From contig JAFGBE010000086.1 in NCBI GenBank assembly GCA_016933315.1, positions 1 to 15,998 of the forward strand: a stretch of DNA of 15,998 nucleotides. The letters are read 5' to 3'. Shown one piece after another: positions 7,381 through 15,415 of this stretch; positions within the stretch are counted from its first letter, which is position 1; every line of letters starts with the position of its first letter. A program made the translations under genes and the position numbers. The DNA comes from Candidatus Auribacterota bacterium (lineage in GTDB: Bacteria; Auribacterota; UBA6266). The notes beneath the pieces were generated by a model. That model ran no database searches. It was not told where the DNA came from and worked only from the letters and a program-made list of their open reading frames with translations.

Positions 7381-9966
7381 ATGCGTGACGAAGTTTTTTT
7401 GATTATCGATGGTATGTCATTCGTTTACCGCGCGTTTTATGCCATAAGGGACTTAAAGACGGCCTCCGGTTTCCCGACGAATGCGATTTTCGGCTTTGTG
7501 AATATGCTGGAAAGGCTCCTTAAAGATTACCCGCCTGATTATATTGCCGTTGCTTTCGATACAAAGGAACCGACATTCAGGCATAAAAAGTATGAGGGAT
7601 ACAAGGCTACAAGAAAACCCATACCCGATGACCTGATACCCCAGATAGACCCCATAAAACAGATTTTGAGAGCGTACAATATAAAGATATTCGAATGCCC
7701 CGGCTATGAAGCCGACGATGTCCTTGCTACACTGGCGAAGAAAAGCTCGTCGGCGGGCATCAGGGCTTTGATTGCGACGGGCGATAAGGATATGATGCAG
7801 CTTGTGGACGGCAAAAAGGTATTTGTCCTGTCTCCCGGAATCAAAGAGAATATCCTTTATGACCCCGGTAAAGTCCTGGAAAAGTTCGGAGTCGGCCCCG
7901 AAAGGATGCTGGACCTGCTTTCCTTGACAGGAGATTCTTCGGATAATATCTCGGGCGTGCCGGGCATAGGCATTAAAACGGCGCAGGAATTACTAAACAC
8001 ATTCGGTTCGCTGGATAACATCCTTAATAATATAGATAAGATAAAAAGCCCTTCGAAGCAGAAAATATTCAGGGAGAACAGGGATAAGGCGCTGTTTTCG
8101 AGGGAATTAATCAAAGTTGACAGGGATGTTCCCGTTGATTTTGATTTTCCCGAGTGTTCCCTGTCTGAACCGGATAAAGCCCTGCTTTCAGCGCTTTTCA
8201 GGCAATATGAGTTTAAGAAACTGGCGGAAAGATATATCGTGCGCCGGGATGAACACAAAGATTTTAAATTGGAAGTATCTTCGGAAGAAATAGCGCGGTA
8301 TCTGGAAAGCTGCCGGGGCGGCGGGAAAATATATTTTAAGACGCTGGAAGGCAGCCCGGGCAAATTCCCCGTATTATGCGTATATAATGAGCTTGCGGGC
8401 CCTGTATCGTTTGCGCTTGACGGCGCCGCCGGGGAAACGGCGGCACGGCTGGCCGGAAAAATCCTGGAAGACGGCAGGATAAAAAAAATAGGATTTGACC
8501 TTAAGAGCGATATTATCGCCTTAAGAAAAGCCGGTATAGGGCTTAACGGGATAGCTTCCGATGTCGAAATTGCGGCTTATGTGTTAAACCCGTCATTAAA
8601 AAGTTATTCCATAGACAGCGTGGTATTCAGGTATATGCCGGATAAAGCGTTGATTCCCGGGGAATCGGGCGACGTTGCGCATTGTTGTTCGTGTCTTGAA
8701 CTGCTGCCGGAGCTGAACAGCACTATGTCGGCGCTGATAAAAAAAGAGAAGATGGACGGCTTATACAGGAATATCGAGTTGAAGATAATACCGGTCCTTG
8801 CGGATATGGAGTTTGAGGGCATAAGGATAGACAGGGACATTTTAAAGGATTTATCCGCCGAGATGAAATCCGAAATAGCCGCTTTAAAGGATAAGATTTT
8901 CGGAGAAGCAGGTAGGGAATTCAATATTAACTCAACCAAACAGCTCGGCAATGTCCTTTTTGAAGATATGGGGCTTCCGATATTAAAGAAGACTAAAACA
9001 GGATTTTCCACTGACGATAAAGTCCTTGAAGAGCTTGAAGATAAACACCCCGTCATTCCGCATATAAGAAGATACAGGATACTGACAAAACTTATTTCGA
9101 CTTATATTGATGCTCTGCCGGCGCTGGTAGATGAAACCGCCCGGCTTCACACGACCTTTAACCAGACCGGCACGGCGACGGGCCGTTTAAGTTCAAGCAA
9201 TCCGAATCTTCAGAATATCCCTGTTAAGACGGAAGACGGCAGAAAAATCAGGAAAGCTTTCATCCCGAGAGAAGGATGGCTGCTTCTTTCATGTGATTAT
9301 TCGCAGATCGAATTGAGAGTGCTTGCCCATTTATCCGGCGATGAGAAACTGATTAAGGCGTTCGAAGACGGCATGGATATACACGCTTACACGGCCGCTT
9401 TGATAAATGATATCGATATCGGGGATGTTACGGATGAGCTCAGGCAGTCGGCAAAAGCGGTAAATTTCGGAATAATATACGGAATAAGCCCGTTCGGACT
9501 TTCGAAGAATGCCGGTATAGGCAGGAGAACAGCTTCCGAATTCATCGAAAATTATTACGCCAGATATAAGAAGGTCAAAGTTTTTATCGATGATATCATT
9601 AAGACAGCGGAGAAACAGGGTTTCATAGACACTATTTCAGGCAGAAAGAGGTATATTGCTGAGTTTAAGTCCTCAAATCCGAGAGACCGGCATTTCGCCG
9701 AAAGGATAGCCGTTAACACAAAAATACAGGGTTCGGCAGCTGATATTATAAAAGCGGCAATGGTGGAAGTATCCGGCCTTATATACGGCAAGAACCTGAG
9801 TTCAAGGATGATATTGCAGGTCCATGACGAACTGATATTCGAAGTGCCTCCCATCGAGGCCGAGACACTTAAAGAGGAAGTCAAAAACATCATGGAAAAT
9901 GTATTTCCGCTGAATGTCCCGCTTAAAGTCAGCATGTTCTGCGGAAAGAATTGGGCGGATATCTGA
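7381..9966 (+). CDS. polA: DNA polymerase I
   Basis: 861 residues, a normal PolA length. The 5'-3' exonuclease domain covers about 1-290: LIIDG with D10, GYEADDV with D112/D113, GDKDMMQL at 134-141, and TGDSSDNISGVPGIG at 183-197, which includes the helix-hairpin-helix. The middle 3'-5' exonuclease-like domain (about 290-460) has lost its metal ligands: the usual DTE is KTL at 320-322 and the region before the polymerase domain has no Exo III pattern. It is probably inactive, as in Taq and Bacillus PolA. The polymerase domain is intact: motif A SCDYSQIELR with D639, motif B R688-K692-F696-Y700, and motif C VHDE with D816/E817. Phe at 696 favours dNTP over ddNTP. The enzyme fills gaps and removes RNA primers in replication and repair. 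The ribosome binding site (GGAAA at 7366-7370) is modest. The next gene starts 3 nt after its stop. Confidence 0.98.
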   Translation: MRDEVFLIIDGMSFVYRAFYAIRDLKTASGFPTNAIFGFVNMLERLLKDYPPDYIAVAFDTKEPTFRHKKYEGYKATRKPIPDDLIPQIDPIKQILRAYNIKIFECPGYEADDVLATLAKKSSSAGIRALIATGDKDMMQLVDGKKVFVLSPGIKENILYDPGKVLEKFGVGPERMLDLLSLTGDSSDNISGVPGIGIKTAQELLNTFGSLDNILNNIDKIKSPSKQKIFRENRDKALFSRELIKVDRDVPVDFDFPECSLSEPDKALLSALFRQYEFKKLAERYIVRRDEHKDFKLEVSSEEIARYLESCRGGGKIYFKTLEGSPGKFPVLCVYNELAGPVSFALDGAAGETAARLAGKILEDGRIKKIGFDLKSDIIALRKAGIGLNGIASDVEIAAYVLNPSLKSYSIDSVVFRYMPDKALIPGESGDVAHCCSCLELLPELNSTMSALIKKEKMDGLYRNIELKIIPVLADMEFEGIRIDRDILKDLSAEMKSEIAALKDKIFGEAGREFNINSTKQLGNVLFEDMGLPILKKTKTGFSTDDKVLEELEDKHPVIPHIRRYRILTKLISTYIDALPALVDETARLHTTFNQTGTATGRLSSSNPNLQNIPVKTEDGRKIRKAFIPREGWLLLSCDYSQIELRVLAHLSGDEKLIKAFEDGMDIHAYTAALINDIDIGDVTDELRQSAKAVNFGIIYGISPFGLSKNAGIGRRTASEFIENYYARYKKVKVFIDDIIKTAEKQGFIDTISGRKRYIAEFKSSNPRDRHFAERIAVNTKIQGSAADIIKAAMVEVSGLIYGKNLSSRMILQVHDELIFEVPPIEAETLKEEVKNIMENVFPLNVPLKVSMFCGKNWADI

Positions 9967-9969
9967 GAT

Positions 9970-11994
9970 ATGTGTAAAAGACAATCATGCATAAAGACGG
10001 TTATCGTCATAATTTTGCTGGCCGTCATTTATTCTGCCGGAGTATTCTTAAGGCTGGAATACCGTATGTTCAGCGAGAATGAGTACGGGAGAGAATTGCC
10101 GTTTACGCTTGAAAGCCCCCTGCTTTTCAAATACGCGGATATGCGGGCATCGGGATATGATATTCCCGATACGGATTTTAGCGCCCAATATCCCGAAGGG
10201 CTGGATGTGCAAAAAGACCTTTCGACATACGGTGATTTTATCCCGGCCCTGGCATACAGGTTCTTTAAACCGGATATCCCATTCCAGCGGTTTGTGAGGA
10301 TGTTCTTCCCTGTGTTTTACTGCCTCGGGATATTCGGTATTTTTACTGCGGCGAGAAACCTGTCGGGCAATAGCGAATCCGGCCTGCTGGCGGCAGCGGT
10401 ATACGCGTTTTCGCTTATGTCCGTTATCCGTTCTTCGGGGGTCGAGTTTTCGAGGGAAAATTTTGCCCTGCCTTTTATATGTATTCATCTGGGCCTTGTC
10501 TCCGCCTATATAAACAGGCCTTCCGCGCTCTATGCGCTCATATCGGCGGTTGCGTTGGCTGCCGCGCAGGTTTTCTGGGATATGACCCAGTTATACCTTT
10601 CCATATGGGTCGTTATAGCTACGGCGTATTTGTTTTTCGGGAAGGACACCGGTAAATATAAGCCGATAATCCTGTTCAGCGTAATTACCGTCTTTTATGC
10701 GGGAGTCTCGTCTCCTTACCTGATGTCCCACGGTTTTTTATGCTCCTTGCCCATGCTTGGCCTGTACCTGCTCGGATTTCTGGCTGTGTTAAACGGAAAA
10801 ATAAAGTTTCTTGCAAAAAAACAATTACTTGTTATAATATGGATAAGTTTATATATCATTTCCAGCGTTGTATCCTTATATGGCTCGGATTATGGGAGTG
10901 TTTATTCAAATTTCATTTCCTTGTTTTTTGAAAAAATAAGATATGCAAATCAGATTCCTTCCGACCCGTCACAATTGACCTGGGATGCAAGGATATTATG
11001 GACTCCGGCTCTTGATTCTGTCGGGTTCAGGGGTGTATCAGGATACTTTGGTATTACCGGTTTTATTTTTCTTTTGGGGTTCTGCAGGCTAATCTATAAT
11101 GTGTTTAAAAATCGTTTTATGAACCTGTTGTTTTTAATTCCTTTTGTCCTGATATGTCTTATGATGTTTGTTCTTTTCAGGAGAATGTACGTTTTCCTCA
11201 TTATTCCTGTGTCGGTCATATGCGGCTGCCTTATTGCGTGTTCAGATAAAAAGTATATGAGAAGATTACTCCTGGCGGTTTTCCTCATTTTTGCTGCGAC
11301 TGAGGCTTCCAGAGTATATGCGAGCAGGAGCCATTGGGTAAGGGATATTAATTATGCGGCGTATGAAGACATCCTTATGTGGTCGGAGAAAGCCACGCCT
11401 GAGGATTCGGTGATTCTTGCTAATTTTACGATATGCCCCGGATTTAATTATTACGGGAGAAGAAACATAGTTTTTCATCCGAAATTTGAGAACCCGGTAC
11501 TGAGAAAGAAAATATTTGACTACGGGGAAGCCCTTTTCGGCGAGGATGAAACCGGTTTTTCCGGGTTTTGCGACAGGTATTCGATTGATTATTATGTGTT
11601 TACGAGAGGTACATATTCTACGGAAGGCCCTTATTCGATGAGGTATATATGGGGTGTCAGGGAAGCCCGCCCGGGATGTATCGCGTCCAAATTTGAGAAA
11701 TACGGAGCTGCGCCTTTCAGGTTTGTCCCTGTTTATGACAACGGCATATACAGGGCATATCGTTATATCAACAGCGGGGAAATGAAAAGTGTCGCGGAGT
11801 ATACAGGCGAAGGTATGCATTTTTTAGGCACAGGCGATGAAGATTCTGCCGAAAGCTCTTTTAAGAAAGCGTTGAATATCTACCCCTTGTATAAAACCGC
11901 GGCTTTCCAGCTCGGCAGGTTATATATGAGAAAAGGGAAAACAGAAGAAGGGCTTGAACTCATCAGGAACTCCAAAGAGATGCTGTTTGAATGA
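9970..11994 (+). CDS. GT-C/STT3-like multi-pass membrane protein with C-terminal TPRs
   Basis: 674 residues. A first membrane helix (about 9-26) is followed by a periplasmic loop, then roughly a dozen hydrophobic segments up to about 448 and a soluble C-terminal part. The first loop has the STT3/AglB pattern: GRELPFTLESPLLFKYA (40-56), then a spaced DTDFSAQYPEG (67-77) before the next helices. In STT3 the loop carries a catalytic Asp, but here the matching place reads ESPLL. The soluble part begins in the right place for WWDYG but reads CPGFNYYG (489-496), with a DYYVFTRG strand afterwards. Residues about 614-674 look like one or two TPRs. It may be a glycosyltransferase using a lipid-linked sugar, or a derived non-catalytic relative; the substrate is unknown. 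Its ATGA overlap with coaE and the 3-nt gap after polA place it in their operon. Confidence 0.6.
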   Translation: MCKRQSCIKTVIVIILLAVIYSAGVFLRLEYRMFSENEYGRELPFTLESPLLFKYADMRASGYDIPDTDFSAQYPEGLDVQKDLSTYGDFIPALAYRFFKPDIPFQRFVRMFFPVFYCLGIFGIFTAARNLSGNSESGLLAAAVYAFSLMSVIRSSGVEFSRENFALPFICIHLGLVSAYINRPSALYALISAVALAAAQVFWDMTQLYLSIWVVIATAYLFFGKDTGKYKPIILFSVITVFYAGVSSPYLMSHGFLCSLPMLGLYLLGFLAVLNGKIKFLAKKQLLVIIWISLYIISSVVSLYGSDYGSVYSNFISLFFEKIRYANQIPSDPSQLTWDARILWTPALDSVGFRGVSGYFGITGFIFLLGFCRLIYNVFKNRFMNLLFLIPFVLICLMMFVLFRRMYVFLIIPVSVICGCLIACSDKKYMRRLLLAVFLIFAATEASRVYASRSHWVRDINYAAYEDILMWSEKATPEDSVILANFTICPGFNYYGRRNIVFHPKFENPVLRKKIFDYGEALFGEDETGFSGFCDRYSIDYYVFTRGTYSTEGPYSMRYIWGVREARPGCIASKFEKYGAAPFRFVPVYDNGIYRAYRYINSGEMKSVAEYTGEGMHFLGTGDEDSAESSFKKALNIYPLYKTAAFQLGRLYMRKGKTEEGLELIRNSKEMLFE

Positions 11995-12593
11995 AAGTGG
12001 CTATTACAGGCGGTATATGCACCGGCAAGACGCATATCGGCTCCATACTTAAGAATATGGGTTTTAAGGTAATTGATGCGGATGCCATATCCAGGCAGGT
12101 GGCAGGGAAGAAAGAGAAACAGATAGCCGGATGTTTTAAAGACAGGTGCCTCTCCGGCGACGGGAATATCGACAGGAAAAAACTTGCGCAAATAATATTT
12201 AATTCCGAGCCCGACAGGAGAGCGCTTGAAAAAATACTCCACCCCGAAATAATTTCCGCGATAGGAAGAGAGATGGATAGATGCCGGAATGAGAGGAAAA
12301 AGTTTGTTGTAATCGCTCCGCTGATATACGAAGCCGGGCTGGAAAACATGTTCGATAAAATCGTTTTAGTGTCGTGCCCGGAGGAACTGCAGATAGAGAG
12401 GGTTGCCGTAAGGGATAAAATCGGACGTGATGATGCATTGAAAATAATTAGAGCTCAGCTGTCCGGCGCTGAAAAAAGCGCAAGAGCTGACTATATTATA
12501 GATACTTCAAAAAATAAAGGCGAAACAGAAAAACAGGTAAAACGGATTTTCAATGAACTATTTAAGGAGGATGTAAATGGGCAGGGTAACTAA
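11991..12593 (+). CDS. coaE: Dephospho-CoA kinase
   Basis: 200 residues, the usual CoaE size. The enzyme phosphorylates the 3'-hydroxyl of dephospho-CoA, the last step of coenzyme A synthesis, in the cytoplasm. The P-loop is GGICTGKT at 7-14 (most members have GGIGSGKS), with the substrate-side DAD at 29-31, HPEI at 84-87, and the VIAPLIYEAGLENMFDKIV strand-turn segment typical of the family. The lid/ADP-binding region has QIERVAVRDKIGRDDAL with a later RAQLS. The start overlaps the previous stop as ATGA, and the 3' end overlaps rho by 17 nt, so translation of the three genes is probably coupled. Confidence 0.94.
   Translation: MKVAITGGICTGKTHIGSILKNMGFKVIDADAISRQVAGKKEKQIAGCFKDRCLSGDGNIDRKKLAQIIFNSEPDRRALEKILHPEIISAIGREMDRCRNERKKFVVIAPLIYEAGLENMFDKIVLVSCPEELQIERVAVRDKIGRDDALKIIRAQLSGAEKSARADYIIDTSKNKGETEKQVKRIFNELFKEDVNGQGN
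12564..12570 (+). promoter_or_regulatory. Strong ribosome binding site of rho
   Basis: AAGGAGG ends 6 nt before ATG 12577 and lies inside the 3' end of coaE. It decides the rho start and supports the charged N-terminal extension being translated. Confidence 0.85.
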
Positions 12594-13962
12594 ACCTAAG
12601 GAAGAAGATGTTAAAAATATGAAGAAGGAAGATTTAAAAGAGGAAGCGCCGGCAGCGGGAAACTCTCAGCCTGATTCAAGGAACGGCAAAGAGCACGGGA
12701 AGGGAGGCGACGAGCTGAATATAGTGTCTCTCCAGAAAATGACACTGCCTCAGTTGAATAAAATAGCCAAGCAGCTTAATATCGAAGGTCTCGGCACTTT
12801 AAAGAAACATCAGCTTATATTCGAGATACTCAAAGCCAGGGCGCGGGCTAACGGCCTGATGTTCGGCGAGGGAGTTCTTGAAATCTTGCCCGACGGGTTC
12901 GGTTTTCTGAGGTCTCCGAATTACAATTATCTGCCGTGCCCTGAAGATATTTATGTTTCGCCGTCTCAGATAAGAAGGTTCGACCTTCAGACAGGGGATA
13001 TGGTTTCAGGCCAGATAAGGCCGCCCAAAGACAAAGAAAAATATTTTGCGCTCCTTAAAGTGGAGGCCGTAAACCATGAAGACCCTGATAAAGCTAAAGA
13101 TAAAATACTGTTTGATAACCTGACTCCTCTTTATCCTCTGAAACGTTTTATACTTGAGACAAGATCCGAAAACGTGTCAATGAGGGTGATGGATATACTG
13201 ACTCCGCTCGGGCAGGGACAGAGAGGCTTGATCGTCGCCCCTCCCAGGACGGGAAAGACTATGCTGCTCCAGGCGATTGCCAACAGCATAACTACAAATA
13301 CGCCCGAGGCAAAATTGATTGTCCTCCTGATAGATGAAAGGCCGGAAGAGGTTACGGATATGGAGCGCACGGTGAAAGGGGAGGTTATAAGCTCGACTTT
13401 TGATGAACCGCCCGAAAGACATATACAGGTCGCTGAGATTGTCATAGAAAAAGCGAAAAGGCTTGTTGAACACAAGCATGAGGTAGTCATACTTCTGGAC
13501 AGCATTACGCGGCTGGCAAGAGCTTATAATACGGTTCAGCCCCACAGCGGAAGGATACTTACCGGAGGCCTTGATTCGAACGCTCTTCATAAGCCAAAGA
13601 GATTTTTCGGAGCAGCCAGGAATATTGAGGAAGGCGGCAGCCTTACTATTATAGCGACGGCCCTTATCGATACCGGGAGCAAAATGGACGAAGTCATATT
13701 TGAAGAATTCAAGGGAACAGGAAATATGGAACTTCATCTTGACAGGAGACTTGTCGACAAGAGGGTGTTCCCGGCGATTGATATCGAAAAATCCGGCACA
13801 AGAAAAGAAGAGTTGCTATTCCATGAAGATGAACTTAAGCGGATATGGCTCCTGAGAAAAGCCCTTCAGGGCATGAATCCGGTTGAATGCATGGAGTTGA
13901 TAATAAATAAGCTGAAAAAGACACAGAGCAATGCCGAATTTCTTCTTTCTATTAACGGTTAA
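12577..13962 (+). CDS. rho: Transcription termination factor Rho
   Basis: 461 residues. Rho is a hexameric RNA-dependent ATPase that ends transcription of untranslated RNA. An N-terminal charged extension (about 1-48, rich in Lys and Glu) precedes the Rho N-terminal helical domain (about 50-88, LQKMTLPQLNKIAKQLNIEG). The cold-shock RNA-binding domain follows, with GEGVLEILPDGFGFLR at about 97-112. The ATPase core has Walker A APPRTGKT at 221-228, catalytic IDERPEEV with E254, Walker B VVILLDSITRLARAYN with D308, the Q-loop LTGGLDSNALHKPKRFFGAA, and the R-loop GSKMDEVIFEEFKGTGNMEL. All key residues are present. The start follows AAGGAGG and overlaps coaE by 17 nt. A hairpin overlaps its stop codon. 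Confidence 0.98.
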   Translation: MGRVTKPKEEDVKNMKKEDLKEEAPAAGNSQPDSRNGKEHGKGGDELNIVSLQKMTLPQLNKIAKQLNIEGLGTLKKHQLIFEILKARARANGLMFGEGVLEILPDGFGFLRSPNYNYLPCPEDIYVSPSQIRRFDLQTGDMVSGQIRPPKDKEKYFALLKVEAVNHEDPDKAKDKILFDNLTPLYPLKRFILETRSENVSMRVMDILTPLGQGQRGLIVAPPRTGKTMLLQAIANSITTNTPEAKLIVLLIDERPEEVTDMERTVKGEVISSTFDEPPERHIQVAEIVIEKAKRLVEHKHEVVILLDSITRLARAYNTVQPHSGRILTGGLDSNALHKPKRFFGAARNIEEGGSLTIIATALIDTGSKMDEVIFEEFKGTGNMELHLDRRLVDKRVFPAIDIEKSGTRKEELLFHEDELKRIWLLRKALQGMNPVECMELIINKLKKTQSNAEFLLSING

Positions 13963-13984
13963 TCATCGTTGACCACGATGGTTA
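13960..13984 (+). terminator. Hairpin overlapping the rho stop codon
   Basis: TAATCATCGT (13960-13969, including the TAA stop) pairs with ACGATGGTTA (13975-13984) over a 5-nt loop, with one T-G wobble. It is followed by a short T-rich stretch (TTTGT). This may be a weak intrinsic terminator for the polA-rho unit. The T-run is poor and the stem is not GC-rich, so confidence is moderate. Confidence 0.45.
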
Positions 13985-14088
13985 TTTGTGGTAATCTAAT
14001 ATACTTATATATCTATAGTTATGTTGTTATAGAGTTATTATAAAGATTAATTTCTATCGGGATTTCTTAATTAGGGGAGATTATTGTT
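13985..14088 (+). promoter_or_regulatory. AT-rich promoter-like spacer and ribosome binding site before the pseudopilin gene
   Basis: This 104-nt stretch is far more AT-rich than its surroundings. It contains several -10-like hexamers: TATACT at 14000, TATAGT at 14014 and TATTAT at 14036. None has a convincing -35 box at 16-18 nt, so no single promoter is called. AGGGGAGA at 14073-14080 is a clear ribosome binding site for ATG 14089. Confidence 0.4.
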
Positions 14089-15402
14089 ATGAGACCGTTT
14101 TCCGGAAAAAAAGGTTTTAGTATTACGGAATTGCTTATGGTTGTTGGGATTATAATCATCATTGCCGGCCTTCTGCTGCCGGTTCTCCTGAGGTCAAGGC
14201 ACAGGGCGAATGAGACAAGTATCCCTGTCGACTTAAATCAGCTTAGAGCGGCTCTGGAAATGTATTATTCGGATTGGGGCACTTATCCCTATGGCACAAA
14301 CGCCAGTATGGTATTGAGCCTGAATAACGGTTACTTTGCTTTTTCATCCGAGGCCGTTCAGGACGGGCTCATTATTGACGCGAACGGGATCCCTTATGTG
14401 TATAAGTATCCCGGGGATAACCAGGAAGGCAGGTATGACCTTTATTCGGCATCCACTGATTTGCCGGGAGTGGATATTACCGCTCCTACGACAGCCGGTA
14501 TTACGGGCGGGGTAGATATAACCGCTCCGCAGGCGGGTCACGGTTCAGGCGGTTCTTCCGGAAGGGGAGGGGCAACCGGAGATGAAGATGATGAAAAAGG
14601 TTCGGGAGGATCAGAGGCGCCTGCAGAGGAAAGAGGCTGGTTAGATGATGCAGACACTTTAATAAGAAATGCCCTTTTAGATGTGATTATGCCTCATGAA
14701 TGGGGAGACACATATTTTAATTTGTTGAAAAATAACAATATAGTCCCTGTTTTCGGTGACGCGCTGGGCTCGGTTGCCTATTATGATTCTATAAGCGACC
14801 AGATTGTGATAGATGAAGAATATGAGGATGCAGATAAATATATAATAGCAACCCTTATCATCCATGAAGCTACACATGCAGGGCAGGATGTGGGCCATCT
14901 GGCAAACCCGACGAATTACGCAGGCCCAACTCTTCAGCAAAAGAATGATTCAAAAGTGGATATTACGACATATATAGTTACGAATGGCACGGAAATTGGG
15001 TATAACGCTGCTCAGATAGCAAATTGCGCGGCTACCGCCCAAACAGAATTTCTTGCGTGGTGGAACACGGCTCATTTCTGGATGGACGGCGCCAGATATA
15101 ATTCCAGCTCCGGGACAACAGGCTATGATGTGTGTGACCAGTCGGCAGAACTTATCTGGGGCGCAGGGCTTCCCTACGGAAACGAAGATATAGCAAGTGT
15201 TGACGATATAAACTACGGGGACTATATCGGGAAAGGGGAAACAGAAAGTCTGCCTGCGGATTATGAAGATATCATTGATTATTTAGGAATGACTTCATAT
15301 CCTGATTTATTAGAGGTAGATGGTTCTTACTACTATTGTTATCCAGAGTTGAAAAATATGGTTGACTGGAATGTTGATACCAGCGCTATAACTTATAATT
15401 AA
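14089..15402 (+). CDS. GspG-like pseudopilin fused to an HExxH metallopeptidase-like domain
   Basis: 437 residues. The N-terminus is a class III signal: basic leader MRPFSGKKG, then FSITELLMVVGIIIIIAGLL, with predicted prepilin-peptidase cleavage after G9 and the conserved Glu at mature position 5 (E14). Residues about 40-125 match the GspG/PilE ectodomain start and end: LNQLRAALEMYYSDWGTYP, then GIPYVYKYPGDN and GRYDLYSAS. A twice-repeated VDITAP (128 and 142) and a Gly/Ser/acidic linker (about 149-182) lead to a C-terminal domain of about 250 residues. This contains IIHEATHAGQD with H259, E260 and H263, the zinc-peptidase HExxH pattern. A candidate third ligand is E320 in TEFLAWW. It would sit in the inner membrane until processed, then in a filament with the enzyme domain outside. 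Substrate and exact peptidase family are not recognised. The gene follows its own AT-rich leader, apparently separate from rho. Confidence 0.82.
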   Translation: MRPFSGKKGFSITELLMVVGIIIIIAGLLLPVLLRSRHRANETSIPVDLNQLRAALEMYYSDWGTYPYGTNASMVLSLNNGYFAFSSEAVQDGLIIDANGIPYVYKYPGDNQEGRYDLYSASTDLPGVDITAPTTAGITGGVDITAPQAGHGSGGSSGRGGATGDEDDEKGSGGSEAPAEERGWLDDADTLIRNALLDVIMPHEWGDTYFNLLKNNNIVPVFGDALGSVAYYDSISDQIVIDEEYEDADKYIIATLIIHEATHAGQDVGHLANPTNYAGPTLQQKNDSKVDITTYIVTNGTEIGYNAAQIANCAATAQTEFLAWWNTAHFWMDGARYNSSSGTTGYDVCDQSAELIWGAGLPYGNEDIASVDDINYGDYIGKGETESLPADYEDIIDYLGMTSYPDLLEVDGSYYYCYPELKNMVDWNVDTSAITYN

Positions 15403-15406
15403 GGAG
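15401..15406 (+). promoter_or_regulatory. Ribosome binding site deciding a GTG start
   Basis: AAGGAG overlaps the TAA of the pseudopilin gene and stands 9 nt before GTG 15416. No ATG nearby gives a signal peptide, so this site supports the GTG start of the last gene. Confidence 0.7.
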
Positions 15407-15415
15407 ATATATATC

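Noticed and set aside
7857..8363. Reverse-strand open frame (168 codons) inside polA
   Set aside because: It lies wholly opposite the clearly conserved PolA exonuclease domain and has no ribosome binding site or domain signal.
13177..13737. Reverse-strand open frame (186 codons) inside rho
   Set aside because: It is opposite the invariant Rho ATPase core, so its length reflects constraint on rho.
13969..13997. TTGACC with TAATCT as a promoter for the pseudopilin gene
   Set aside because: The -35 match is good but lies in the rho hairpin, and the hexamer 17 nt later matches TATAAT at only three positions.
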